Source: Sulfurospirillum multivorans DSM 12446 (GTDB taxonomy: Bacteria; Campylobacterota; Campylobacteria; Campylobacterales; Sulfurospirillaceae). From it: a stretch of DNA of 64,000 nt. The stretch covers positions 496,001-560,000 of the forward strand of contig NZ_CP007201.1 in NCBI RefSeq assembly GCF_000568815.1, in the 5' to 3' direction. The notes below the pieces were generated by a model. The model did no database searches and was not told the DNA's origin. It saw only the letters and a list, made by a program, of their open reading frames with translations. A program made the translations under genes and the position numbers. This document shows, one piece after another, positions 17,760 to 25,499 of the stretch; position 1 is the stretch's first letter, and each line of letters starts with the position of its first letter.

Positions 17760-19133
17760 ATGATTGATTTTGATAAATTTGCCAAGTACTCCAAAGCGGG
17801 TCCTAGGTACACGAGTTACCCAACAGCGCCCGAGTTTCATGAGAGCTTTACATGTAAAAGTTATGAGGACGTCTTGGCAACCCAAGATAAGAGTCGTAAA
17901 CTCTCGCTTTATTTTCACCTTCCTTTTTGCCGAAGTGCCTGTTATTTTTGTGGCTGTAACGTTGTTTACACCAGCAAAGAGGATAAAAAAGAGCGCTACA
18001 TTGACTATCTTGTGCGCGAACTTGAGCTTCTCTCTAAACACCTTGATACGTCGCGTGAAGTGATTCAGATGCACTTTGGTGGCGGTACACCAACCTTTTT
18101 CAGCACAGCACAGTTAGAGCGCATTATTGGCGCTATCAAAAGCCACTTCAAAAACTTTGCAAAAGATGCTGAAATCAGCTGTGAGATCGACCCGCGTTAC
18201 TTAACCAAAGAGCAGTTAGATGTGCTTACATGTAACGGGTTTAACCGCGTGAGTTATGGCGTTCAAGACTTTAACGATGAGGTTCAAAAAGCGATCCACC
18301 GCATTCAACCGTACGATGTGACTGCCAATGTGGTAAAGATGGCAAAAAGCGCAGGTATTAAGTCGATCAATATGGATTTGATCTACGGTCTTCCGTATCA
18401 AACCTTTGAGACGTTTAAAGAGACATTACGTCTTGCCGTTTCGCTTGATCCAAGCCGTTTGGCGGTGTTTAACTACGCCCATGTGCCGTGGATGAAAAAA
18501 ACAATGCGCAAGATCGATGAGACAACGCTTCCGCTCCCAAGTGTCAAGCTTGCCATTATGCGCTATACGATTGATTATTTAGAGTCCAATGGCTACAAAA
18601 TGATCGGTATGGATCACTTTGCTAAGCCTGATGATGAGCTTTTCTTAGCGATTGAAAAAGGCGAATTGCACCGCAATTTCCAAGGATATACGACCAAAGG
18701 TGGCGCAGACTTGATCGGCATTGGTTTGACGAGCATCGGTGAAGGCTTGAGTCACTACGTGCAAAACTTCAAAGAGATGGATGCATACGAAAACGCCATC
18801 GATGCGGGTGTTTTGCCAGTACATCGTGGGCTAACACTTAATGATGACGACGTACTTAGAAAAGCGGTCATCATGGAGATGATGAGCAACTTTAAGCTCA
18901 ATATCGCTGGCATTGAGCAAGCATTTGGCATTGACTTCTTTGACTATTTTGCCGATGCGATTAAAGCACTTGAGCCTTTTGAGCAAGAAGAATTAGTCGT
19001 TGTGGATAGAGTTGCTAAAAAGATTTTCGTCAATACCACAGGCACACTGCTCATTCGCAACATTGTGATGCCTTTTGATGCGTACCTCCAAAAAATCCCT
19101 GAAGATAAACGACGCTTCAGTAAAACGGTGTAA
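17760..19133 (+). CDS. hemN: Oxygen-independent coproporphyrinogen III oxidase
   Basis: Radical-SAM enzyme that decarboxylates coproporphyrinogen III anaerobically. 457 residues. The N-terminal GPRYTSYPTAPEF segment and the cluster motif CRSACYFCGC (C-x3-C-x2-C plus an extra Cys) are diagnostic of true HemN, followed by HFGGGTPTF. Two palindromes are embedded: 17847-17858 (FTCK) and 18226-18235 (LTCN). It ends directly before the Fe-S oxidoreductase (TAA then ATG). Confidence 0.95.
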   Translation: MIDFDKFAKYSKAGPRYTSYPTAPEFHESFTCKSYEDVLATQDKSRKLSLYFHLPFCRSACYFCGCNVVYTSKEDKKERYIDYLVRELELLSKHLDTSREVIQMHFGGGTPTFFSTAQLERIIGAIKSHFKNFAKDAEISCEIDPRYLTKEQLDVLTCNGFNRVSYGVQDFNDEVQKAIHRIQPYDVTANVVKMAKSAGIKSINMDLIYGLPYQTFETFKETLRLAVSLDPSRLAVFNYAHVPWMKKTMRKIDETTLPLPSVKLAIMRYTIDYLESNGYKMIGMDHFAKPDDELFLAIEKGELHRNFQGYTTKGGADLIGIGLTSIGEGLSHYVQNFKEMDAYENAIDAGVLPVHRGLTLNDDDVLRKAVIMEMMSNFKLNIAGIEQAFGIDFFDYFADAIKALEPFEQEELVVVDRVAKKIFVNTTGTLLIRNIVMPFDAYLQKIPEDKRRFSKTV

Positions 19134-20399
19134 ATGATGTTTAAATTTAACGTAACGAGCGATGCCTGTGTCAAGTGTGGCAAGTGTATACCTGTTTGTA
19201 CGATTCACGAAGTTAACCGTGATGAAGTCACCAGTCCTAGAGGATTTTTAGACCTTCTTAGTGCGTACCAACGAGGCGAACTTGAACTCGACAAAAACGC
19301 TAAAAACATCTTCGAGAGCTGTTTTTTATGTACCAATTGCGTCGATGTCTGTCCGAACGATTTACCTGTGGATATGATTATTGAACAAGTACGCAATGAC
19401 ATTCGCAAAAAATTTGGCTTGGCTTGGTACAAAAAACTCGCCTTTTTCTTGCTTCGCAACCGTAACATCATGGACGTTCTCGCACGTTTTGGCTTTATGT
19501 TCCAAACCTGTGGTTTCAAAATGGTGGGAAAACAAAGCTCGATGTATCTGAGAAACTTCCCCATCATCAAGATGGACAGACTCTTTCCAAGTCTTGCCAA
19601 AAAGACCTTTTTGAACTCCCATCCCGATGTCATTCTTAACGGTGGCAAAGGCAAAGTGGGTATTTTTATCGGTTGTTTGGCGAACTACATGTACACCGAC
19701 ATCGGCAAGTCACTTTTGGAAATTCTCAAAGTGCTTGAGATCGACGCATACCTCATCAAACAACAAAAATGCTGTGGTGCGCCCCAATACTTTACGGGCG
19801 ATTTTGACAGTGTGGATTTTCTCGCAAAATTTAACATCGAGTACATCGAAGGTTTCGTAAACGAACTCGATGCCATCATCATCCCCGAAGCGACCTGTAG
19901 TGCTATGATCAAAGAAGACTACGCGCACTTCTTTCACGATCAACCCGAATGGAAAGCAAGAGCCGAGGCGATCAAACCACACATCTTTATGGCAACCGAA
20001 TACTTAGAGAAAAAGACCAACCTAGCGCAAATCCTAGCCACCAAAGCACGTCAAAGTGAAAGCATCACCTACCACGACCCTTGTCACGCACGCAAAATGC
20101 AAGGTGTGTGGAAAGAGCCACGAAACTTACTCTCACAAAATTATGTGATGAAAGAGATGAGTGACCCGAACCGCTGTTGTGGATTTGGTGGTGTAACGAT
20201 GCAAACCGAAAAATACCGCTTCGCCAAAGCCGCAGGACTCCCAAAAGCGGCGATGATCAAAGAGACGGGCGCTGAGTACGTAAGTGCAGAATGCAGTGCC
20301 TGTCGTATGCAGCTTAGCGACGCCATGCACGGACAAAAAGTCGATGTTATCTTTAAAAACCCGATTGAATTAATTGCTAAAGCGCTTCGCGAGGGGTAA
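19134..20399 (+). CDS. Fe-S oxidoreductase of the GlcF/HdrB-like type
   Basis: Protein of 421 residues: two N-terminal 4Fe-4S motifs (CVKCGKCIPVC and CFLCTNCVDVCP) and two C-terminal CCG domains (QQKCCGAPQYF about 205; NRCCGFGGV about 345), the layout of glycolate/lactate oxidase Fe-S subunits and HdrB-like proteins. No catalytic flavoprotein gene is adjacent. Campylobacter also has a ferredoxin-type oxidoreductase gene beside hemN (from memory). A decayed second copy of its last 51 bases is found at 21008-21058, after the ORF6N gene, so its 3' end has been the site of an insertion or exchange. Substrate unknown. Confidence 0.85.
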   Translation: MMFKFNVTSDACVKCGKCIPVCTIHEVNRDEVTSPRGFLDLLSAYQRGELELDKNAKNIFESCFLCTNCVDVCPNDLPVDMIIEQVRNDIRKKFGLAWYKKLAFFLLRNRNIMDVLARFGFMFQTCGFKMVGKQSSMYLRNFPIIKMDRLFPSLAKKTFLNSHPDVILNGGKGKVGIFIGCLANYMYTDIGKSLLEILKVLEIDAYLIKQQKCCGAPQYFTGDFDSVDFLAKFNIEYIEGFVNELDAIIIPEATCSAMIKEDYAHFFHDQPEWKARAEAIKPHIFMATEYLEKKTNLAQILATKARQSESITYHDPCHARKMQGVWKEPRNLLSQNYVMKEMSDPNRCCGFGGVTMQTEKYRFAKAAGLPKAAMIKETGAEYVSAECSACRMQLSDAMHGQKVDVIFKNPIELIAKALREG

Positions 20400-20995
20400 T
20401 GATGTCGGATCAACTTCTTATCACGGCGGAGCGTATTGAAAAAAACATCTATACGGTGCGTGGTATTGAAGTGATGCTCGATAGCGATCTAGCAAACATC
20501 TATAATGTTGAAACTAAGCGTATTAATGAAGCAGTTAAAAGAAATCCTAAAAAATTCCCCGATGATTTGATGTTTCAACTGACTCAAGAAGAGTTTGACA
20601 ATTTGCGGTCGCAAATTGCGACCACAAATTTTACTATGACACGAATACTGCCAAAAGTCTTTACGGAGCAAGGCATTTACATGCTAGCAACCGTTCTAAA
20701 AAGTGACAAAGCTACCGATGTGACACTCTCTATCATGCGAACATTTACAAAATTACGACGCTACGCCATGGAACACCAAAATTTAGCCATTCAGATTAAA
20801 GCGCTTAAAGATGAACTCAAAGAAGAGTTTACGCAAGAGATGATGAAAACAAAGTCTTGGACAAAAGATAGGTTAAGTGCCGTTGCCGATTCCATCATCA
20901 TTTTAGAAGAATCTATTACCGAGTTACAAGATGTCTTTAGTGATTTTAAGTCGGCAAACGAAGTCGAAAAAATTGGATTTGAGAGGGATAAGTAA
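20399..20995 (+). CDS. ORF6N domain-containing protein (phage/mobile-element type)
   Basis: Protein of 198 residues. The N-terminal half is an ORF6N (KilA-N-related) domain: IYTVRGIEVMLDSDLANIY, NPKKFPDDLMFQLT, LRSQIATTNF and FTEQGIYMLATVLKS. The C-terminal half is a coiled-coil-like helix. ORF6N proteins are typical of phages and mobile elements and presumably bind DNA. The ATG at 20399 overlaps the oxidoreductase stop (TAATGATG). A 31-base imperfect palindrome (20600-20630) lies inside the coding sequence. The gene sits between two copies of the oxidoreductase gene end, so it looks inserted. Confidence 0.85.
   Translation: MMSDQLLITAERIEKNIYTVRGIEVMLDSDLANIYNVETKRINEAVKRNPKKFPDDLMFQLTQEEFDNLRSQIATTNFTMTRILPKVFTEQGIYMLATVLKSDKATDVTLSIMRTFTKLRRYAMEHQNLAIQIKALKDELKEEFTQEMMKTKSWTKDRLSAVADSIIILEESITELQDVFSDFKSANEVEKIGFERDK
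20600..20630. repeat. Imperfect 31-base palindrome inside the ORF6N gene
   Basis: Arms AATTTG-c-GGTCGCAA and TTGCGACC-a-CAAATT around one central base; 14 of 15 pairs match. It encodes the conserved NLRSQIATTN segment of the ORF6N domain. It could be an internal operator or simply a coding coincidence. Confidence 0.6.
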
Positions 20996-21007
20996 GTTTT
21001 CCATTTA

Positions 21008-21058
21008 CTCTTTAAAATTTTGATTGAATTGATTACTAAGGTTCTTCGAAAAAGCTAA
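21008..21058 (+). pseudogene. Remnant of a second 3' end of the Fe-S oxidoreductase gene
   Basis: The 51 bases align without gaps to the last 51 bases of the oxidoreductase gene (20349-20399), 36 identical by my count, and keep the frame: FKILIELITKVLRKS-stop here against FKNPIELIAKALREG-stop there. Immediately upstream, no further similarity is evident. It marks the former gene end or the far junction of the inserted ORF6N segment. Confidence 0.7.
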
Positions 21059-21067
21059 GTAAAATGT

Positions 21068-21077
21068 TTACATGTAA
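21068..21077. repeat. TTACATGTAA palindrome upstream of the SIR2 gene
   Basis: Intergenic copy, 33 bases before the SIR2 start and just after the oxidoreductase remnant. With the copy at 24773-24784 it brackets the two-gene SIR2 system. A possible -10 (TATTCT, 21083-21088) follows it. Confidence 0.85.
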
Positions 21078-21109
21078 TAGACTATTCTAAGAAAGGTATT
21101 TAAAAAATA

Positions 21110-22045
21110 ATGGAAATTTTAGAGATACCGCCACTCCCCAAAGAAATAAAAAGAGCAGCTGAACTAGGCGAACTTGTTATTTTTATAGGTGCGGGAATGT
21201 CTTATGATTTAGGATGTTCTGATTGGAATGGATTAGCAAAAGAACTTATAAAAACTTGTGAAAATACTCTCAATGAAAATGAACCATTAATCAATAACTT
21301 TGAAGCAAATCAATTGCAAAATATGCTTCATAATGGCGTTGGAAATAAAAAAATTATAACCATCTGCAATAAGATTTTAAGAGATAACCAAAAAGAAGAT
21401 ATATTTTTAAAGCAGATGAAAAAATCTTTGAATGATGATGAGGATAAGGTCACAAAAGATAATCCCAAATTGAAAACATATAAAGATTTATTTCAGCTGG
21501 ATGGTATCTTTGTCACTACAAATGCAGATAGACATATAGATCAAATTTTTGTTAGCGAACAAAATATTATCTATGATGGATTTACAACCAATACCCCACT
21601 TATAAATAAAAATCTTTATAAAATACATGGTAGCATCACAAAGCCTGCGAGCTTAATATTTACGGTTGAACAATATTTTAAACGATATAAAGATCAAGAG
21701 TTTTTAGGATTTTTAAAAAAACTTTTTGGCACAACAGTGCTCTTTGTTGGTTATGGATTGGGTGAATTTGAGCTATTAGAGTATATGTATAAGGGTATTG
21801 ATTCAAAAGAAAATAAGTATTTTTATTTAGATGGTTATTATACGCATGAAGCGAAGATTTGCGATTTCGAACAAATGTATTTTGAACAAATGAAAATCAA
21901 GCTCATACCTTATTCTAAAGATAAAAAGGGATTTAAACAACTTCCAATTATTATCGAAAAATGGGTTGAAGAAATAAAAAGTACTTCAGGTGTTTTACAG
22001 AAAAACTTTGATGAAATTGATGAAGCATTAAGGAATCCATTTTGA
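21110..22045 (+). CDS. SIR2-family protein, candidate NADase effector of a two-gene defence system
   Basis: Protein of 311 residues with a bacterial SIR2-like fold: NAD-binding FIGAGMS (G27-S31), TTNADRHID (about 136-144, in place of the usual TTNYD), HGS with the likely catalytic H173, and FVGYGLGEFE (about 212-221). No signal peptide or membrane segment is seen. It is strongly AT-rich relative to the core genes and lacks internal palindromes. It overlaps the next gene by four bases (TTGA), so the two form a coupled pair. In known defence systems SIR2 domains deplete NAD+ on phage infection; applying that here is inference from the family and context (ORF6N gene on one side, toxin-antitoxin pair on the other). 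A sirtuin deacylase role is less likely, as no zinc-binding cysteines are seen. Confidence 0.85.
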   Translation: MEILEIPPLPKEIKRAAELGELVIFIGAGMSYDLGCSDWNGLAKELIKTCENTLNENEPLINNFEANQLQNMLHNGVGNKKIITICNKILRDNQKEDIFLKQMKKSLNDDEDKVTKDNPKLKTYKDLFQLDGIFVTTNADRHIDQIFVSEQNIIYDGFTTNTPLINKNLYKIHGSITKPASLIFTVEQYFKRYKDQEFLGFLKKLFGTTVLFVGYGLGEFELLEYMYKGIDSKENKYFYLDGYYTHEAKICDFEQMYFEQMKIKLIPYSKDKKGFKQLPIIIEKWVEEIKSTSGVLQKNFDEIDEALRNPF

Positions 22046-24768
22046 ATACTATCGTAAATACCATTCAAAAAATGAAACATAATAAAGAATACGAAAGTTA
22101 TTTTTTTAGGAATGCACCAAAATATCAAAATTTGTATTTATGGCTTGAACCTCTTAAAAATGAGGGTTATTTTACTCCTAAAGAAGATTTAAATCTTGTT
22201 CTAGACTATTTAGAAGCGGTATCTTTGCAAAATAAAGATAAGCCAAAAAGTGAAGTTACAGAGACTTTACTAGATATTGTAAACCAAATTATAAACTATC
22301 GCAAAGAAGATGGGACAAGAATAGATAATTATATTACAGATTGGTTTATGGGTAAAATCATTTTTAATTTGCCAAAAGAACAAATTACTTTAGATCATAT
22401 CAAGTTTATAAGCATATCTCTAAAAGAATCCCAATATCAAGGAGTTTTAAGTAGTGAAATTGAAACAATAGTTTTGCCAGTATTATTAGAAAATGAGATG
22501 AAAAGTCATTTACTAGAACTGCTTAAAATAATTTTTGATTACAAAATAGTAAACAAAGGCACTTCATATCACGAAAGAGAGCCTTTGATAGAAACTTATT
22601 GCCTAGAGAGTCTATTAAAAAAACATTCACAAGGGATGATAAAATTAATTGGCATTGATGGGTTAAAGCTAGTAATTGGGATTATAAAGCAAGTTGTTTT
22701 GGAAGATAAAAGTAGTTTTAATAATGTTTGGATTGCAACGATAGAAGATCATGCTCAAAATAGTTTTCCAGATAGATATGACAATCAATTAGTTTCATTT
22801 ACGAGAGATTTGCTAGAAGATTTAAATGCGATAGAGATAAGAAGTTATATAGAGTCCTTCCTAAAAGATGAGTTTCCATTATTTAAAAGACTAGCTCTTC
22901 ATACCATTAATCAAAAATATGATGAGTTAAAAGATATTTTTTGGGAATGGTTTAATGCAGGCATTACTGTAAATACAACTTTTAGGCACGAGCTTTATAA
23001 GTTTTTAGAAGATAGGAGCGATCAGTTTACTGATGAAGAATTTAGTGCAGTTATCAATTGGATAGAAAGCTTAAAATATCCAAAATATAATGTAGAAGAA
23101 ACGCCAGAACAGCTAAATAAATACACAGCTTATAGAAAAAAAGAGTGGTTATTGTGTTTAAAACAACATAACAAAAAGGCACAAAAACTTTATGAAAAAT
23201 ATGATGCTATAAATCCATCTGAGATTGAACATGCAGGTTTTGATATGTGGAGTGATGGAGTACAATGGATTGGGAATAGAAGTCCAGTAAAGGATATTGA
23301 TAACTTTTGCGCTAAATCGGTTGATAACATTGTTATGTATATTAAAACTTTTAATCCATCAGAAATAAAAAAAGAAAAGTTTACAAGTGATGGCGATTTA
23401 ATTGAAGGTTTAGCTAATGATTTAGCAAGTTGCATCAAGAAAAATCCTCAGAAATTTAGTAATAAAATAGAAATTTTTCATGATCTGCACTTTATTTATA
23501 AATATCATTTGATTTATGGTTTTGTAAATGGCTGGAGAGATAAACAAAAATTTGATTGGGAAAAAGTATTTGATTTTATTTTAAAAGAGCTAAATGATGA
23601 TTTCTTTCAATCAGAAGAACAATATGCTAAATGGCTGAGAGGTGAAATAGCCAATTTGATTGAATATGGTACACAAGAGGATAAAAATGCTTTTGGGAAA
23701 GAACATTTACCAAAAGCAAAAGAGATTTTATTTAGATTGTTACACAACAAAGAAGATGAAAAAGACGAACAAAATAATAATTTAGGCATTCATGTATTGA
23801 ATTCTATCAATGGTAAAGCTCTTCATGCACTGATAAATTACGCTTTAAGATATGGTCGTTTAAATAGTACAAAGCAAATCAAATGGGAAGATGATATAAA
23901 AGCATTTTTTACTTACGAATTAACGCAAAACACTGTTTATTCAAAGTCTATATTTACAATTTTGGGACACTATTTACCAAATTTAAGTTTTTTGGATAAA
24001 CAATGGATAGATGACAATTTTAATCGTATATTTCCTATTGAGAATGATGCACTATGGGAAATTTCAATCACTGGATATTTTGGATATGCAACAACTGTCT
24101 ATACTGGTATTTATGAACAGTTTAAAAAACATAAACATATTGCTAAAGCATTAGAGTACGCATTCAAATCAAAAGAAGTCAAGAGAAAAGTTATTGAGCA
24201 TATCTGCATAATGTTCACAAGCAAAAAAGATAATGAGACCATTTTTGATGTTATCAATGCAAAAAATAGAGATAATATTTTAGAAATCATTAGATTTATT
24301 TGGCAACTTTTTAGAGATAAAATAGACGAAAATGCATTAAGTCAAATTAATATTTTATGGGGTAAAATTTATCAAACCTTTAAAGATGATGATTCTAGTG
24401 AGGCACAAGCAATTTTTTCCACTCTATCAAAGTGGTTTGTTTATTTGGATGTTATTACTGATGCAATAATGCCTCAATTGAAACTTACAGCCAAATATAC
24501 TGAAAAAAATCATAATGCATATTTTATAATAGAACAGTTAGCAAGGCTTGTTGAAAAAAATCCAAAATTTGTTGGTGAGCTGTATCTTGAAATGCTTTCC
24601 AATGGTGTTGTCCCAACTTATAAACAAGAGAATATTGAAAATACTGTAGAAATTTTATATAAACTCAAAGAATATGATAATGCTTTAGAAATATGCAATA
24701 GGTATCGGGCAAATAATGTGTATTTTTTAAATGAATTAAGTAAAAAATATGAGGCTATAAAGAGATAA
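22042..24768 (+). CDS. Large helical-repeat protein partnered with SIR2 (unrecognised; sensor candidate)
   Basis: Protein of 908 residues from a TTG start at 22042 with AAGGA seven bases upstream, overlapping the SIR2 stop; an ATG at 22072 is an alternative. No P-loop, helicase, nuclease or membrane motif was found on reading. The sequence is almost entirely amphipathic helices, with segments such as FPLFKRLALHTINQKYDEL (about 272-290), suggesting a solenoid-type scaffold or sensor. Together the two proteins total 1,219 residues, close to single-chain SIR2 defence proteins of the DSR type that carry a long C-terminal helical region, so this may be a split version. AT-rich throughout and free of the palindrome. 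Function is inferred from linkage only. Confidence 0.7.
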   Translation: MNTIVNTIQKMKHNKEYESYFFRNAPKYQNLYLWLEPLKNEGYFTPKEDLNLVLDYLEAVSLQNKDKPKSEVTETLLDIVNQIINYRKEDGTRIDNYITDWFMGKIIFNLPKEQITLDHIKFISISLKESQYQGVLSSEIETIVLPVLLENEMKSHLLELLKIIFDYKIVNKGTSYHEREPLIETYCLESLLKKHSQGMIKLIGIDGLKLVIGIIKQVVLEDKSSFNNVWIATIEDHAQNSFPDRYDNQLVSFTRDLLEDLNAIEIRSYIESFLKDEFPLFKRLALHTINQKYDELKDIFWEWFNAGITVNTTFRHELYKFLEDRSDQFTDEEFSAVINWIESLKYPKYNVEETPEQLNKYTAYRKKEWLLCLKQHNKKAQKLYEKYDAINPSEIEHAGFDMWSDGVQWIGNRSPVKDIDNFCAKSVDNIVMYIKTFNPSEIKKEKFTSDGDLIEGLANDLASCIKKNPQKFSNKIEIFHDLHFIYKYHLIYGFVNGWRDKQKFDWEKVFDFILKELNDDFFQSEEQYAKWLRGEIANLIEYGTQEDKNAFGKEHLPKAKEILFRLLHNKEDEKDEQNNNLGIHVLNSINGKALHALINYALRYGRLNSTKQIKWEDDIKAFFTYELTQNTVYSKSIFTILGHYLPNLSFLDKQWIDDNFNRIFPIENDALWEISITGYFGYATTVYTGIYEQFKKHKHIAKALEYAFKSKEVKRKVIEHICIMFTSKKDNETIFDVINAKNRDNILEIIRFIWQLFRDKIDENALSQINILWGKIYQTFKDDDSSEAQAIFSTLSKWFVYLDVITDAIMPQLKLTAKYTEKNHNAYFIIEQLARLVEKNPKFVGELYLEMLSNGVVPTYKQENIENTVEILYKLKEYDNALEICNRYRANNVYFLNELSKKYEAIKR

Positions 24769-24772
24769 ACTC

Positions 24773-24784
24773 TTTACATGTAAA
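24773..24784. repeat. TTTACATGTAAA palindrome after the SIR2 operon
   Basis: Intergenic full copy four bases after the stop of the large SIR2-partner gene; it also forms the left border of the toxin-antitoxin module. Confidence 0.9.
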
Positions 24785-24792
24785 CCCCTCAT

Positions 24793-24821
24793 TTGACAAA
24801 ACCCCCTCACCAAAGTATAAT
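24793..24821 (+). promoter_or_regulatory. Consensus sigma-70 promoter of the toxin-antitoxin pair
   Basis: TTGACA (24793-24798), a 17-base spacer and TATAAT (24816-24821) form a perfect consensus promoter. This is unlike the other promoters in the window, which lack a -35, and suggests transfer from another background. Transcription would start about 30 bases before the antitoxin ATG. Confidence 0.75.
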
Positions 24822-24856
24822 AAACACCAAATAAAGTACTAAAAAAGGTGTCTATT

Positions 24857-25108
24857 ATGCAACCTATTTTATCCAACTATACAGCAAGTATCACAGAACT
24901 TAAAAAATCACCGACGCAAATTCTTGAAAATGCAGGGGATGAGGTTGTTGCCATACTCAATCACAATGTGGCGAGTGCTTACCTTGTTCCTTCTAAAACC
25001 TATGAAAAGCTAATGGCGATGTTGGATGATTATATGCTCTCCAAAGAAGTCACAAGCAGGCAAAGTGAAGATTATACGCCCATCAAAGTAACGCTTGATG
25101 AGCTATGA
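24857..25108 (+). CDS. Antitoxin of a RelBE/StbDE-type module
   Basis: Protein of 83 residues from the ATG at 24857 (AAGGTG upstream). The N-terminus ILSNYTASITELKKSPTQIL and AILNHNVASAYLVPSKTYEKL match the Phd/YefM/StbD antitoxin fold: DNA-binding N-terminal domain, toxin-neutralising C-terminus. It probably represses its own consensus promoter. It overlaps the toxin gene by 11 bases. A GTG nine bases upstream is possible. Confidence 0.88.
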   Translation: MQPILSNYTASITELKKSPTQILENAGDEVVAILNHNVASAYLVPSKTYEKLMAMLDDYMLSKEVTSRQSEDYTPIKVTLDEL

Positions 25109-25388
25109 GTTAGAATTTCACCCACAAGCGCTTAAAGAGTGGAAGAATTTGGGTGAGACGATTAAAGAGCAGTTCAAAAAGAAACTGAAAGAGAGACTTG
25201 AAAATCCGAAAGTTCCCAAAGACAAACTGGTTGGATTTGATGCCGTCTATAAAATAAAACTCAAAGCATTTGGCTATCGACTTGCGTATGAAGTGATTGA
25301 TGAGAGAGTTGTTGTTATGGTATTGGCGGTTGGAAAAAGAGAAAACAACAGAGTGTATAATGCCCTTCATTCTCGATTTGGCAAATAA
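25098..25388 (+). CDS. RelE/ParE-superfamily toxin
   Basis: Protein of 96 residues. YELEFHPQALKEWKNLG, the helical KEQFKKKLKERLENP, KLVGFDAVYKIKL and the strand pair YRLAYEVIDERVVVMVLAVGKRE are characteristic of RelE/StbE ribosome-dependent mRNA interferases. Basic residues K and R in the strands and the final VYNALHSRF are as expected. It starts inside the antitoxin gene (ATG at 25098). A full palindrome (25395-25406) follows the stop. Confidence 0.88.
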   Translation: MSYELEFHPQALKEWKNLGETIKEQFKKKLKERLENPKVPKDKLVGFDAVYKIKLKAFGYRLAYEVIDERVVVMVLAVGKRENNRVYNALHSRFGK

Positions 25389-25394
25389 ATTATC

Positions 25395-25406
25395 TTTACA
25401 TGTAAA
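25395..25406. repeat. TTTACATGTAAA palindrome after the toxin gene
   Basis: Intergenic full copy seven bases after the toxin stop. With 24773-24784 it brackets the toxin-antitoxin pair. Confidence 0.9.
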
Positions 25407-25458
25407 ACCAAAATAGAAGCTAATATTTTAATGTGACATTTTTGTAAAATAATTTTAG

Positions 25459-25464
25459 TATACT
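25459..25464 (+). promoter_or_regulatory. Putative -10 (TATACT) of the SBP-GGDEF gene
   Basis: TATACT preceded by AATTTTAG, 35 bases before the ATG at 25500. Confidence 0.35.
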
Positions 25465-25499
25465 GGATTGCAGAACACGTTGGTTGAATGGAGTAGGCT

